From positions 1,736,001 through 1,800,000 of the forward strand of contig CM056876.1 in the NCBI GenBank assembly GCA_029876055.1: DNA of 64,000 nucleotides, in the 5' to 3' direction. This DNA is from Madurella fahalii (Eukaryota > Ascomycota > Sordariomycetes > Sordariales). Position numbers and translations under genes: made by a program. Below are positions 32,503 through 44,200 of the stretch, in pieces. How positions within the stretch are numbered: position 1 is the first letter of the stretch; every line of letters starts with the position of its first letter. The notes under the pieces were generated by a model that saw only the letters and a program-made list of their open reading frames with translations, was not told the origin of the DNA and made no database searches.

Positions 32503-34797
32503 TCACGGCGTGCCATACCCAGAGTCGGCCCCCTGAGGCGTTTGCTGCACTTCAAGCGCGGCCTCCCTCGCCTTGACCGTGTCGATCGTGATGGCAGGCG
32601 GGGCAGGGACAACCACCGGTTCAACCTTGACCTCAACCGTGGGCACAGGCGACGGCTTCTCCTTGCCTTCAGCAGCAGGCCTGCTGCGCTTCTTGGAAGC
32701 AGTAACCGTCTCCCTCTCCGACTCGGACTCGCTCTCAGCCCCGGACGACGACGACGATGACGACGACGAGGACCCAGCCGAATCAGAGTCTTCACCCTCA
32801 CTCTCCTCTTTCCTCCTTCTGGACTTTGATTTCTTGGTCGAGATGGAAGAAGCCTTCCTCCTTGACTCCTTCTTCCCCTTCTTTCCCTTCCTAGTCTTCT
32901 TCCCCTTGACCTCGTCCTCGTCGCCACTCTCCTTCTCCTCATCCTTCTTCTTCTTCTTTTTATTCTTCTTTTTCTCCTCCTCCTCCTTCTCCTTCTTCGC
33001 CTTCTCCTCCGCCTTCCTCTTCTCTTCCGCTTCCTTCAGCTCCTTCTCCTTCTTCTCCTTCCGCGTGTCAGCCACCCACTGCTCCGCTCCCTCGACCGCG
33101 TTCTCCGGGCTACGCTTGTTCTTCAGGAGGAACCCCTGGATCTCAGCGGGTGAGAACTCATGTGCGGGGATCTTAGAGGCGAACTGCTTAGCCAGGGCGT
33201 CCACCTTGGCGATGATCTCGTCCTTTTTCCTGGCCGCGTCGGCGGCCTCGGCTTCCCGCTTGGTTTCCTCGGCGGGGCTGAGTTTGGAGGCGGCGGATTT
33301 GAGGGTGCGTTCGAGTTGGAAGAGGGCCTGGGAGGAACCCGAGGCCGATGTTGAGGCGCCGGAGGGGGAGGTGGCGGGGGTGGGTACGTCGTCCTCTTCG
33401 AGGGGCGCGTAGATGGCCCGGAAAATGGCGGCCGTCATCTCTGTGTCGGCACGGTCGAACTTGACAATCATGTCTACGCGCCCCGGGCGGATGAGCGCCT
33501 TGTCGAGCTTCTCGATGTGGTTGGTGGTCATGATGAGCACCCGGCCTTCCTGGGAGGCGACACCGTCGAGGATATTGAGCAGACCGGAGAGTGAGAGACG
33601 GCCGATGGGGCCGTTGTTGGGCCCGTTCCCTGGCAGGCGGCGGTGCGAGGAGCTGGCGTTGGGGTGTTCATCCTCGTTATAGCTGGAGTTGTCATTGTTC
33701 GCGTTGGCCTGGTTTTCGTCTTCGCGTGTGTGCGTCAGACCGGCTGTATCAATGTCCTCCAGGAGGACGACACACCGGCGCGGTAGCTCGGCGAAGAGCG
33801 AGGCCAGGTTCTCCTCTGTAGCAAACGCGGAACTCAGGCTGACGATATAGATGCGCATCTTGAAGAAGCCGGCGAGCGCCAGACTGAGCGAGGACTTTCC
33901 TGTTCCCGGAGGGCCGTACAGCAGGTAGCCACGCCTGTAGGGGATGCCGCGGTTCGAGTACCAGCGCCGGGTCGCGGGGTTGAGGTAGTCAGTGACGTCG
34001 TCAATTAGGTCCTTCTTAACCTTCTCGTTTATGATGACGGTCGAGAAGGGCCGAGACGTCCTCGCCATGCATCGCTGCCAAACAGGCTCGGCGACGGTTC
34101 CGCTCTTGGCTGTGCCCCGGTAGATGAGCGTCTTCGCCTCGTCTCTCTTGAGGTACTCCTGCCGCGCCTCGTGTAGGAGCTCTTTCAACACCCACGGGTT
34201 CCGCCCGAAGCACGCGATCGAGATCTCCTCCCGCTCGCTGGCTGTGAGGTAGGATGACGTTTGTTTGTTCTGGGTACGCCGGAACACGAGCAAACGACCC
34301 TTGTAAATAAACCAATGACTGCCGAACGTCGGGGTGTAGGCGAGCGCCTTCGTCTTTTTCTGGCTTGATTCCTTCTCGATCTCATCTTGTCCGCCCTCCT
34401 CGTCCTCATCCTCGTCATAGTCCCAGCGCCAAAGAAACCATGATCGCGAGTTCAGGTTGGTGTTGACCACGAAGCGGCGGGCGCCTTGGGCAAAGCGCTG
34501 ATTCGCCACCCACGCCATAAGCATGTTGTAGATCTCATCGTCGATGCGGATGTCCACGACCGACATAAAATATGATTCTGTCAGGTCCGAAAAGTACTCG
34601 CTAAAGTAGCGCCAGACAAAGATTGCACCGCCGAAGAGGATGACCAGGGGAATATAGAGGTTCAGGTCGATATGCAGGTACTTCTGGGCCGCGGTACTGA
34701 AGACCGAGAAGCCCGGGAAGAAGAAGTCGAGCAGGGCGTTTTGGGGGAGGTTGGAGGCAAGCTCCTCCCCTGACGATAAGGGGGGAAGGCCGTCCAT
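32503..34797 (-). CDS. BCS1-like mitochondrial AAA ATPase with long charged tail
   Basis: A single-exon frame of 764 aa from ATG 34797 (MDGLPPLSSGEEL); the frame runs 18 codons further up to a TTG, with no ATG. A transmembrane segment at about residues 47-63 (LYIPLVILFGGAIFVW) is followed by the BCS1 N-terminal domain. The AAA domain has Walker A GPPGTGKSS at about 295, Walker B VVLLEDID at about 343, NILDGVAS, and TTNHIEKLDKALIRPGR. An Asn/Asp/Ser-rich insert at about 355-395 interrupts it. From about residue 480 the protein is a charged Lys/Glu coiled-coil-like and Ser-rich tail of nearly 290 residues, absent from canonical BCS1 (about 450 aa). BCS1 inserts the Rieske protein into complex III; this member is one of the paralogs expanded in fungi, so the substrate is uncertain. 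Confidence 0.9.
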   Translation of the reverse strand: MDGLPPLSSGEELASNLPQNALLDFFFPGFSVFSTAAQKYLHIDLNLYIPLVILFGGAIFVWRYFSEYFSDLTESYFMSVVDIRIDDEIYNMLMAWVANQRFAQGARRFVVNTNLNSRSWFLWRWDYDEDEDEEGGQDEIEKESSQKKTKALAYTPTFGSHWFIYKGRLLVFRRTQNKQTSSYLTASEREEISIACFGRNPWVLKELLHEARQEYLKRDEAKTLIYRGTAKSGTVAEPVWQRCMARTSRPFSTVIINEKVKKDLIDDVTDYLNPATRRWYSNRGIPYRRGYLLYGPPGTGKSSLSLALAGFFKMRIYIVSLSSAFATEENLASLFAELPRRCVVLLEDIDTAGLTHTREDENQANANNDNSSYNEDEHPNASSSHRRLPGNGPNNGPIGRLSLSGLLNILDGVASQEGRVLIMTTNHIEKLDKALIRPGRVDMIVKFDRADTEMTAAIFRAIYAPLEEDDVPTPATSPSGASTSASGSSQALFQLERTLKSAASKLSPAEETKREAEAADAARKKDEIIAKVDALAKQFASKIPAHEFSPAEIQGFLLKNKRSPENAVEGAEQWVADTRKEKKEKELKEAEEKRKAEEKAKKEKEEEEKKKNKKKKKKDEEKESGDEDEVKGKKTRKGKKGKKESRRKASSISTKKSKSRRRKEESEGEDSDSAGSSSSSSSSSSGAESESESERETVTASKKRSRPAAEGKEKPSPVPTVEVKVEPVVVPAPPAITIDTVKAREAALEVQQTPQGADSGYGTP

Positions 34798-37052
34798 GGT
34801 GAGGGCCGTAAACAAGCGGGAAAGGGTGTAATGGTATCTCGGAGTGAACAACGGGACCCTGTAGACGCCCTGGACCGAAGACGATAGAGGATACAGCTTG
34901 AAGGTCCTGGGTGGATGCGAGGGGTCTGTGTCGGTATTTATGCTTTACACAACAAATCAAGCAGTAATAAAGTGGTTCGATCAGGCAGACAACGTATCCT
35001 GTCCAATGTGATGCTTACTTGCAGATGAAGGCGTTGCTTGACACTACGACCAGACGTGGGGCTCTGAGTAGTCATCCGACACACAATATATCGTCCTAGA
35101 TTTCCGCTGCGAGGCAGCAGTCCAGTCGGAGGACTCCATTAACATCTGTGGGCGGGACATACGTATGACATCCGTGGACGGGTGCGCCGTGTGGCTTATT
35201 GGTGACCGCACACAGCCTGGCGTTGGCTGCACCTTCGCCGAGCCGTGCACGGCCTTGTCGGTTTTGGGCTTGCGGCCTATGGCGTACTGGTTAAACCGGC
35301 TGCACCAGGACAGCCGGCCCCAGAACCGGTTGCCTCCAACAGGGTTACGGCCGTCCCTTCTCTCCCCGCCGAAGCCCGGCTTAGCCACAACCTCTCATGC
35401 TTCCTCGGAACGGGAAGTATTTTGCGTTGCAGCGACCTCCTGCAAATACTGCGCAAAGCAGAGGCGCGAGCAGATGCTGCCGAGATCGTCGGGGAGGACG
35501 ACGTGCCCCCCCCCCCCAAAAAGACAAGCAACTCAGCCTCCCCCACAACGCGTCATTGGCTCCTCGTAGCATGACCTCCACATGCCACCAGTCCCGGCTC
35601 TGACTACCTCGCGTGTGAGGACTAGAATTGTTGCCTTTTACTGCTCGCCGACACTCGGAGTTTTTTCTTCGTCTAATGACTGGGCCGCGGCGAAAATCTC
35701 AGAGACCAGGGAGAGCACCTCGGCCTATCAATGCAATACCGTCATCGTCGCATGTAGGCATCACTGCGTGTCGCGCAAGCACATCTTACACCTATCTTGG
35801 CAGCCAGCCGTTCCTTGGGATGTGTGGCGAGATGGTAATTGTGAGATTCCAACTTCGGTCCATCTGTAGAGGTCTGACGGTCCGAGAACCAGCCAATGGC
35901 GGTTCTTGCAGGCTCTAGGCGCATGCTGGAAGATGCGCTGTGTCAGCCGACGACATACACCTGTTGGGCCAATCTGTCCACAGGACACGTCGTGCTTCAG
36001 GCGGTGAGGACCGCTGAACCGCAGCCCGGTAAGGTCAGGTAGTGAGCCGCAGGGAAGCGGGGCGGCCTCCTTCCAAAGATGTTAGCGTCTTGGGTCAAGA
36101 ACCTAATGTTTGCAGGTTGCCTCTCAGATTTCAGGCGCCTACCTTATTCAATGCGACCAGCAAATGTGCGGCAGCGGGGCAGGCGTGGGGCTCTGCATTC
36201 CGGGGATGGCCGGGGCCTATCGGGACGCGGCAAGCCCCTCCTGAGGTGGCGAATCAAACAGGTCTCGGCGACCATGCTCCTTGATCTCGCATATGAACAC
36301 AAAGGTGGTTCACAAAGGCTGGTCCCTACCGCCGCCACCAAGCTCGTCGATGTCACGCTTCATCGTGGCCGCAGTTCGACGGAACAGATGGCCCGGCCTT
36401 GACCCCACCATCGGTATCTTTTCCTGGCCTAACCGTGAGATGATTACCTAGGTTTACGATGAATTCTCTTTTTGTATTATAGAAGTTTCTCAGTACTAGG
36501 TTCTCCTCTCCACTTAATGGAGACACAGCTTGAGCACGGCCGAGCCTCGTCAGCCGTCCGAGCGCCTAGTTAGATGGAGGAGCAGCCTACGTCCTACCCC
36601 TATATATTACGAGTACTAGCGTACGGCTAGAGCACCTCAGGCTCGGGTGCAGTAACTAGGTTCAGTGTCTGGATTATAATATACAGCACCTATATAAGTG
36701 GATCTGTTTTTAGTTCTTTACGCCTGACGCATAATATGTTTCAACTTGTAGGGTGTATACTCCCATGTTTGCTCTAACAGCCGCAAATAGCCGACAGCTT
36801 TCACTTCATAAATAATCTAGCTTACCCTTCCAGCCCAACCAATCCAAGACACTCTATAAGTGGGACCAGAGCGAGAGTTGCACAGACCAGTCATAGTGGT
36901 GTCAGTGCCCAACCTCCAGCCTGAGACGCTCCAAGGACCGAGAGGAGGCCTGGCTAAAACTTTGCCACGCCTCTGATGAATCCATTGTCATTTATTTTCG
37001 GCATAGGATACGCTGCTGTACAAAGATACCGGTTTGAGTCCCCTATCGGAGT
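34798..37052. other. Gene-poor stretch
   Basis: 2.25 kb with many short open frames on both strands (for example 35044-35388 minus and 36079-36402 plus) but no recognisable domain. It contains a C11 run near 35507. The last 600 bp before the BTB gene are AT-richer and probably include its promoter. Confidence 0.4.
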
Positions 37053-38043
37053 ATGGATACACCGGAGTCGACTAACGAAGCTGACCCCGTTGTCAGCATC
37101 TCTCCCAAAGGCGACGTTATCCTAGTCGTAGGGCCGCAGGCTGTACAACTGAGGGTCCATTCTCTGTTTCTTCGGTCCGCCTCCAATGTTTTCAATGCCA
37201 TGCTTGGACCAAATTGGAGCGAAGGCCAGGGGCTCTCCGAGACATCTCCGCGCCGAGTTCCTTTGGAGGAGGACGATCCCGAAGCTCTGCGTATCATCTG
37301 CTATGTGATTCATCATCGCAATGATGAGGTGCCACATATACTACCACCGAAGCAAGTTCTTCAGATTGCTATTGAGTCCGACAAATACGACTTCACTGTT
37401 GCTCTCAGATACGCCGCTTCTCAGTGGTTGAAGCAGCCAGACACCCTAGATATGATGGAAACGGGGTGTCTCATGGCTTCGGCCTTCTTATTCGGCGATA
37501 TGGACAATTTTGCCAGATATACACTAGAGCTCGTCTTAAATTACACCGCTCCTTACCGAAAGCTACTAGATGACGAGAAAATCAGTCAAGCTCTACCTTG
37601 GAAAACGTTCCGTAGGTATCATCACGCTTCTTCAATATTTAGATGGCTATTAATAGACAGGATCTCGTATTAACTCACGAATCTTAGACTTGTTGGAAGA
37701 GCGAAGAACAAGAATGAGAGCGGAGCTTACAGAGTTGTTGTGGATAGACACGTCATGCAGCTGCGGGTGGAATAAACTACTCAAAGAGAGATATGTGGTA
37801 CTTCAAGGCACTTACAGACCCTTGATGTGCCTTAAAGTTCCCATCTCGGAAATTGCTAGAATGATGAAAGCAGTGCCAGAGGAGGTGGAATGGAAGCGCT
37901 GCACTCTTGTCCACTATCACGAAGTTCCGACTGGCCAGAACACGTTTCGGGGAAAACTAGAAGCTATGAAGAAAAAGGCTAGCATTTGCCTCGATTGCGT
38001 ACATGACGAGGAGGCAAAATCATGTAAATTTAAGCATGAGTGA
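37053..38043 (+). CDS. BTB/POZ domain protein
   Basis: Two exons, 37053-37611 and 37688-38043, join at phase 1 for 304 aa. The start MDTPESTNEADPVVSISPKG is followed by a BTB fold: DVILVVGPQAVQLRVHSLFL, SNVFNAMLGPNWSEG, and VPLEEDDPEALRIICYVIHH. The second exon continues with LLEERRTRMRAEL. The C-terminal half has paired cysteines (CSCGW and CLDCVHDEEAKSC) that could bind zinc. Proteins of this layout are numerous in filamentous ascomycetes; BTB domains mediate oligomerisation and, in some, cullin-3 binding, but no function is assigned to this type. It is the last intact gene before the retrotransposon block. Confidence 0.85.
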
Positions 38044-39379
38044 ATTGAAGGCATGTGGGAGAGCTGCTGATTGAGGACAAGTTAACGTTGCACAGCAGAG
38101 TAAATTTAACTAGCCCAAGCAAGGCCCACCTTCAATAATCCTCCTTCGAGCCTTAGAAGGCGTGACCTCACAACTGGACGACCCCATGGCCAGATATAAT
38201 CTGATGTGCACACCTTTTCGTAAACTAGGGTAAAAAGAAAGCGATACTACATCACTTTCTTTAATACAAATTTCGCTGTTTTTCTTGAGCTTGCTAAAAT
38301 CTACTCGAAACTGCTTGTGAACCATAATATCCGGTTATAGGGTCCTGATACCGGTGTCTGAGAACGGAGGGATGGACAGATATCACGTGTTAATTAGATA
38401 TGTATATTAAATAGTCTCTTGAGAAAGAATCGCTTTACGATCCGTGCGCTCTACCCACTTTACCGATTGTGGGCAATTTCCAATGGGCACTTAATAAGTG
38501 CCTAGAGGCGAGCCACACTCTCTTCCTCAACACCACAATTCTCACATCACCAACTCTTCTACTACTTACTTGCCTTCCACGCGTATTAGCGTATTAGGTC
38601 CCCTGGTGGTTACGTCTTCTGGTACGTCCTTCCATTCTAACCCTTCGTTTAAGTAGCTCCATCTCCCTACAAGTCCCAGCTTTGTGCCCTACCTCTCTTA
38701 TTTTTTTTTTTACTTCGCTGGTGAAACCCTAGCAGCCCTTCAATTAAAGTCTCGGATCCGCGTTTTTTGAATCCTTCGCCGGTGGCCAGCTGGTTACTCT
38801 TATAATGCCGGATATTGTCATTCCTGCCTCAGCCGGCAGGCCATCTACTAGGATATCTTATTTCAGCAAGCGATTTGAGGTTCAATATAGCGTACTAAGG
38901 AACACTCAGGAGAATTTTTGTTATCTGAATTGCAGTCGCCCTAGGTATACTGCCCCGTATAGAGAGAATTGATGACCTATCCCTTTAGTACTGTGTCCAT
39001 GTCTATATACCGCTCGCTAAAGGAGATCGGCTTAGTGTTGTCAAAAGGGTCAGGCGCTAGTCCAAGGATCAGGATCACAGGATCTAGTGCAGGAATCAAA
39101 CCCATGTATTCTAGTCAGCTAAAGCAGGCTGGCAGCTAACTGCGCCACTGTACGGACGTCATCCTGTACGCGTATCTCGTCTATAAAAGGAGCAAACTCT
39201 CCAGCAAAGATAGACGGGACAGAGGAGACGAACAGAACAGGGACAATCAACATAATCAATACAATCAACACAAGATACATAAAATCCTAAACTGTTATTT
39301 CCCAAGATCCAGAGGTGCCGTGTTTCCGACAAGTGTACTTCGGACACTACGGTTAGTGTATCGCCAAGAAGTCCCCATC
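38044..39379. other. Transition into the repeat block
   Basis: 1.3 kb without a gene. It includes a tRNA-like Pol III box pair on the minus strand (39092-39147) and a TATA-like TATAAAAGG at about 39182 on the plus strand, followed by A-rich sequence. The AT content rises. It may contain a decayed mobile element. Confidence 0.4.
39092..39147 (-). other. tRNA-like Pol III A-box/B-box pair, possible SINE head
   Basis: On the minus strand TGGCGCAGTTAGC (A-box) is followed 45 nt later by GGTTTGATTCC (B-box), the spacing found in tRNA genes. The flanks do not pair into an acceptor stem, and the anticodon arm is irregular, so it is not a functional tRNA. A tRNA-derived SINE or decayed tRNA gene fits. 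Confidence 0.45.
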
Positions 39380-39631
39380 TGTAAAGGGGTTGTTCTGGGA
39401 ACACGTTGAGGGAGATGGACCACGATGTCTTAATACCGAAAAGACCTGGACCAGCGGGCGATATCTTGGTAAACAGCCTCCTATCAATTACACAGAGACT
39501 GATCCTTGCGGATCAGAAGTACCCCGCGTAAGAGAGTTCCCTTACGGGGTTCTTATCTATCCTATATCGTGACATCATCCAGCATCATTCGGCAGGTCCT
39601 CCTGACCTTCGTCTGGAGACTCTCATTACAA
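39380..39631 (-). repeat. LTR of element 0
   Basis: 252 bp, starting TGTAAAGGGG and ending CATTACA on the plus strand. It is reverse-oriented relative to the LTRs of element 1. It is followed directly by the complement of an A/G-rich polypurine tract. Confidence 0.85.
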
Positions 39632-40953
39632 ATTATCCTCCCCTCTATAGAACCTGTCTTCAGGTTCCTTACTACTGAGGATCGTCTAAACTTAGGGGGT
39701 AAGACTTAGGATAACATCGGGTAGATATCAGGTATACGTCGAGTACTGTTCGTAGCCGCGTAAATAGATAAGTGTCGAACCGGTGGACCTTATAGTCTAT
39801 CCGCTCTAACGAGCTGTATAGTAGGAAAGGAGAAACGATAGTTTAGAGTGAGGAGTAAGTCGTCTTATAGTCGGGAGGTTTTCGAGAAAAGTTCGGCCGG
39901 TTATCGGGCTATAGTAGGATTCGCGGCTCCGAGGTCCTACTTTCCCGGTTCAGGCCTAAGATCCGAATTACGGCCGAATCGTCCGGATTTCCATCCGAAC
40001 TTACATATTGTCCTCGCAACTTCAAAACGCATGAAGATTATACGACTACTTAATTATAAGGCTTATATACAGTTGTAAATTTGCAGACGTATATTGGCCG
40101 TTTCTCCTCGGGTATAAATACCCCTCTCCTCTCCTACCTTTTCTAAAACTTTTCTTCTTTAGGCTCTCTTCTATACGTTGTTTCGCTCGCTTTTCGCTCT
40201 GCTCCTGTATATAGCTCACTGCCTATCTTCGCCTCTCTCTCCCTCTCTCTCTCTCTTCCTCTCTCTCTCTCTCTTCTCGTCATCACTTCGGCTACTTTTC
40301 CGTCGCGATAGACGCTTTCGCCGCCTCCGCCGCCGAGGTCACGCCGTATATAAAATGCATTCGCTCGGCATTTAAAAACACCAACCTTCGCTCCAGCGAG
40401 GTCCTTACAATTGACTGTTCTTTCGAGTAGTCGACCTCCTCGTATTGCTCCCATTACAACGTAAAGAAAGAGTTATATACGCTAGTAAGTTGTATATATT
40501 TTCGGCGGATTGGTAGGGGATTTGCTAACGATTATAGGCCGCTGCCGGAATGGTTAGCGACTCCATTGACCTTATAATTCTTATCGACGCGGCTTATACT
40601 ATCGTCGATTATTATGTAGAGGACGCCGAAGGCGAATTCGATAAGGAGGGTAATCGCCTTTAAGTTTCTATACTATCTCGCTATAGCTGCAAGAAGATCG
40701 CCACTGCCGCTAAAGATCTAGTCGGGGCTTTCGACGCTACCGAGACTACTTATCGCCGCCAATTCGGTATTTCCAGCGCTACTAAGCCGTCTTCTATAAG
40801 TATATTATCTCGCTTGTTTTTATATGTAAATCGCTGACATCTCGATAACAAGCTTATATAGTATATTGCTCTATAGTTGTACTGTATAGCCAACTCCGCC
40901 TATAGTAGTCGTCCTACCCTAGCCGGAACTGCGGCTGTAATACCGACGTTAGT

Positions 40954-41204
40954 TGTAACGAGAGTCTCCAGACGAAGGTCAGGAGGACCCGCCGAATGAT
41001 GCTGGATGATGTCACGATACAGGATAGATAAGAACCCCGTGAGGGAACTCTCTCACGCGGGGTACTTCTGATCCGCAAGGATCAGTCTCTGTGTAATTGA
41101 TAGGAGGCTGTTCACCAAGATATCGCCCGCTGGTCCAGGTCTTTTCGGTATCAAGACATCGTGGTCTATCTCTCTCAACGTATTCCCAGAACAACCCCTT
41201 TACA
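40954..41204 (+). repeat. 5' LTR of element 1
   Basis: 251 bp, TGTAACGAGA to CCCTTTACA. It contains two hairpins: CCCCGTGAG paired with CTCACGCGGGG (about 41036-41062) and CTGATCC-GCAA-GGATCAG (41068-41085). No primer-binding site starting TGG follows. Confidence 0.92.
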
Positions 41205-41236
41205 ATTCTGATCCTTCTGTTCTACCGTTGGCCGAG

Positions 41237-44200
41237 ATGGCACCTACGATGAGTACCTCCCGTGAGCTGGGAGCAGAGTCGAGTCCAGGGGAAAACACCC
41301 CCCAATTACCTACAAATCCTGTGCGCCTTTATCGGTCGGAATTACCAGGATTTCGACCTCGTATATCTTCGTATACCCTTTCGGACTCCCGGGTTCCGCG
41401 TCAAGCTCCTTACTATGATAACCTGTTGGAATCAACCCGTCTTCGGATATAGCAATTGGAAGCGCTGAAACAACTGCGAGAATAAGAAGAGGGTTTGCTT
41501 CGGAAGCTAGGTATCTTACTAGGCGAATCCTCACCGAAATGCAGGCGATATCGTTCTCCTTCAGCAGGTTCTAGTGACTATGATGAGGACCGAAAGGCGA
41601 TTAAGGTGAAGCATCTGATTCAGTTCCCTGATAATACTACCTATCGACGCTGTTTGGAATAGCTCTAAGATCTACAGCGAGTATTTATGGGAGACCCGAA
41701 ACGGTTTAAAACGGGTATGAACCGGATCCTTTTTGCCTTGGATTAAATGGAAGAACGTCCTTGTAATCGATGGTACAGTTATTGCAACAATCTTCTGACA
41801 GATATACGATAAGAGGCCGAAAATGACTGGAAAACGTTTGAAGATTGGACACTGAACTGTATTCGAGATCTTGTAGATTAAGAATCTACTGTTGTAAAGT
41901 AGCTTAATGATGCTAAGTAATGAGAAAACCAGTCTCCTTTGGACTTTCATTAGTATTTGGAATCCCTTAAGGCCTAATTCCCGAAGTAGGACGAAAAGGC
42001 TTGTACTCTTACCTTTTATACGAAGCTTTCGTCTGCAATTAGTAACTATATCGACTTGTATATCTATAATAAACTAGAGACTTGGGAAGAGATGGTCAAA
42101 CTCGCTATTCAAATTTGGTATAGTTTCTAGTACCGAAAACCTTAGGAAGCCCCTAAGCATTCGTCCCGAAATCCTTCTTACTCTTCTCTTTTATTACGTT
42201 CTTCCCTAACCTATAAATTGTTATTTTATCTTCGAAGAGTATTATTATCCCGTTATTACTAACGAAATATATAGTCAACGACGCTATATATAAAACCTGA
42301 CGATTACCCTACGTTAATCCTATCTCATTTCAATTAGCTGAACCCTATAGATAGTTAGGGAAACCCTTTAATTTATTTTGTTTATGGTAGTAATACCTAT
42401 TTCGCTAATAACTGCCTATAAAAAGGAGTATCAGTGAATAAAGCTACTAGGTACCCTAGTCGCCGAGGTAGGGGATCGTGCCTAAATCGGCGGGGAAACG
42501 GTAGATACCGGCGGATGTGAACCCTAATTACGTCGGTGAAGACGATGTACTAGGGGTTCTAGTCAAAGAACGAATATATACTTCTGTAACCTTATTGAAC
42601 TATGCCCCTCAATCCATTATAGTCGATCTCGATACTGGAGTAGAGATTGATATTGTTAGTCTGGAATTCGTGAAGTAGAGGAAACTCCGATGGATCGGGA
42701 TATAATTACCCTGTATTCGGTTTATAGACTATTATATCGTTGAAGTATTTGGTGTTTATGAAGTTCCTTTAGAACTAACAGATTGCTAAGGAATTACTAA
42801 AAGAATATATATTTCTTATATTGCTATTAATTACCCCCTTGTTATAAACGATTCCCCTATTCTTCTTAGGATACCAAGTTTAATATCCTATAAGATCTTG
42901 TTATACCTAGAAGGGAATTTATAGTGGTTTATAACGGAATCGGAGTATATTCGGATTGAAAACCTGAAGAAATTCTTAAAAATATGTCGAGGAGAAGCTT
43001 GTGTTTACTCCTTGATGTAGTACCTAGATGTGCCGGAGGTGCTTTTTCCGGAGGAGGAAGAGGAGAATACCCCCCGAAAACCTGAAGATATCCCTCCTGA
43101 AATCTCAGACTTTGCGGATATTATGAACTCCAGTAATATAGATATTCTGCCTTCTTTTAAAAGTACTGATTATACTATTGATCTACTCCCCAACACTGTT
43201 CCTCCTGTTGGACCTCTTTACCCTCTGTTACGACATGAACTTTCGATTTTAGAGGAATATCTATGCGAAAACCTGGCGAAAGGCCGTATTCGTCTATCCC
43301 AGAGTTTAGCTGTAAGTCCTGTCTTGTTTGTCCTAAAGAAAGATGGTACTCTACGCTTATATGTGGATTACCGTGGACTCAACCGGATAACAGTTAAGAA
43401 TCGGTACCCTTTACCATTGATCTCAGAACTCTTGGACCGAGCATCCGGAGTAAAGTATTTCACGAAGTTGGACCTGAAAGAGGTATACTACTGGATTCGC
43501 ATCCGAGAAGGAGACGAATGGAAGACAGCTTTCTATACCCGATACAGTCTATTTGAATATCTTATTATACCTTTTGGCCTGACAAATACTCCTACGACCT
43601 TCCAAAGTTATATTCAGACTGCTTTAGGCAGGCTACTAGACGATTGTTGTATATGTTATTTGGATGACATTTTAATTTTCTCCCTAGACCGGGAAACCTA
43701 TATGACTCACCTCCGACAAGTCCTGGAACGCCTAAGACAAGTGCAGTTATACTGTAAGCCCAGTAAGTATTTATTTTATTAGGATAAGGTAGAATTTCTA
43801 GATTATGTTTTAACTTCCGAAGGTGTCGGTATAGATTCGGTACGAATTCAGACTATCTAAGATTGGCCTGAACTACAGTCCTATCGAGACATCCAAATTT
43901 TCTTGGGATTTTGTAATTTTTACCGTCGATTTATTCGAGGTTATTTAGAGATTGTATTACCGTTAAGTAATTTACTAAAGGGGTTATAGAACGGACGAAA
44001 ACTGGGAACCCTCCGGTTAGAGGCCGAAGAGCGTACGGCATTCGTGCGGCTTAAGAGAGCATTTCAAGATACGCTAGTTTTGCATTATTTCGACCCCGAA
44101 CTCCCTGTTATTATTAAGACAGATGCCTCTGACTTTGCAATAGGAGCTGTCCTGTTGCAGGTCCCGAAAGGGGGCCGAAAACGTCCTGTTGTGTTCTGGT

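Noticed and set aside
37020..37052. GGTTTGAGTCCCC resembling a tRNA B-box just before the BTB start
   Set aside because: No A-box or pairing stems upstream at tRNA spacing.
39390..39572. A 60-codon open frame (FWEHVEGDGPRCL...) that stays open in five LTR copies
   Set aside because: It begins at TTG, has no ATG, lies on the strand opposite to LTR sense and is fixed by LTR sequence identity; I see no sign it is translated.
40228..40276. CT microsatellite considered as an independent repeat
   Set aside because: It occupies the same place before the antisense gene in three copies and fits a pyrimidine-rich fungal promoter.
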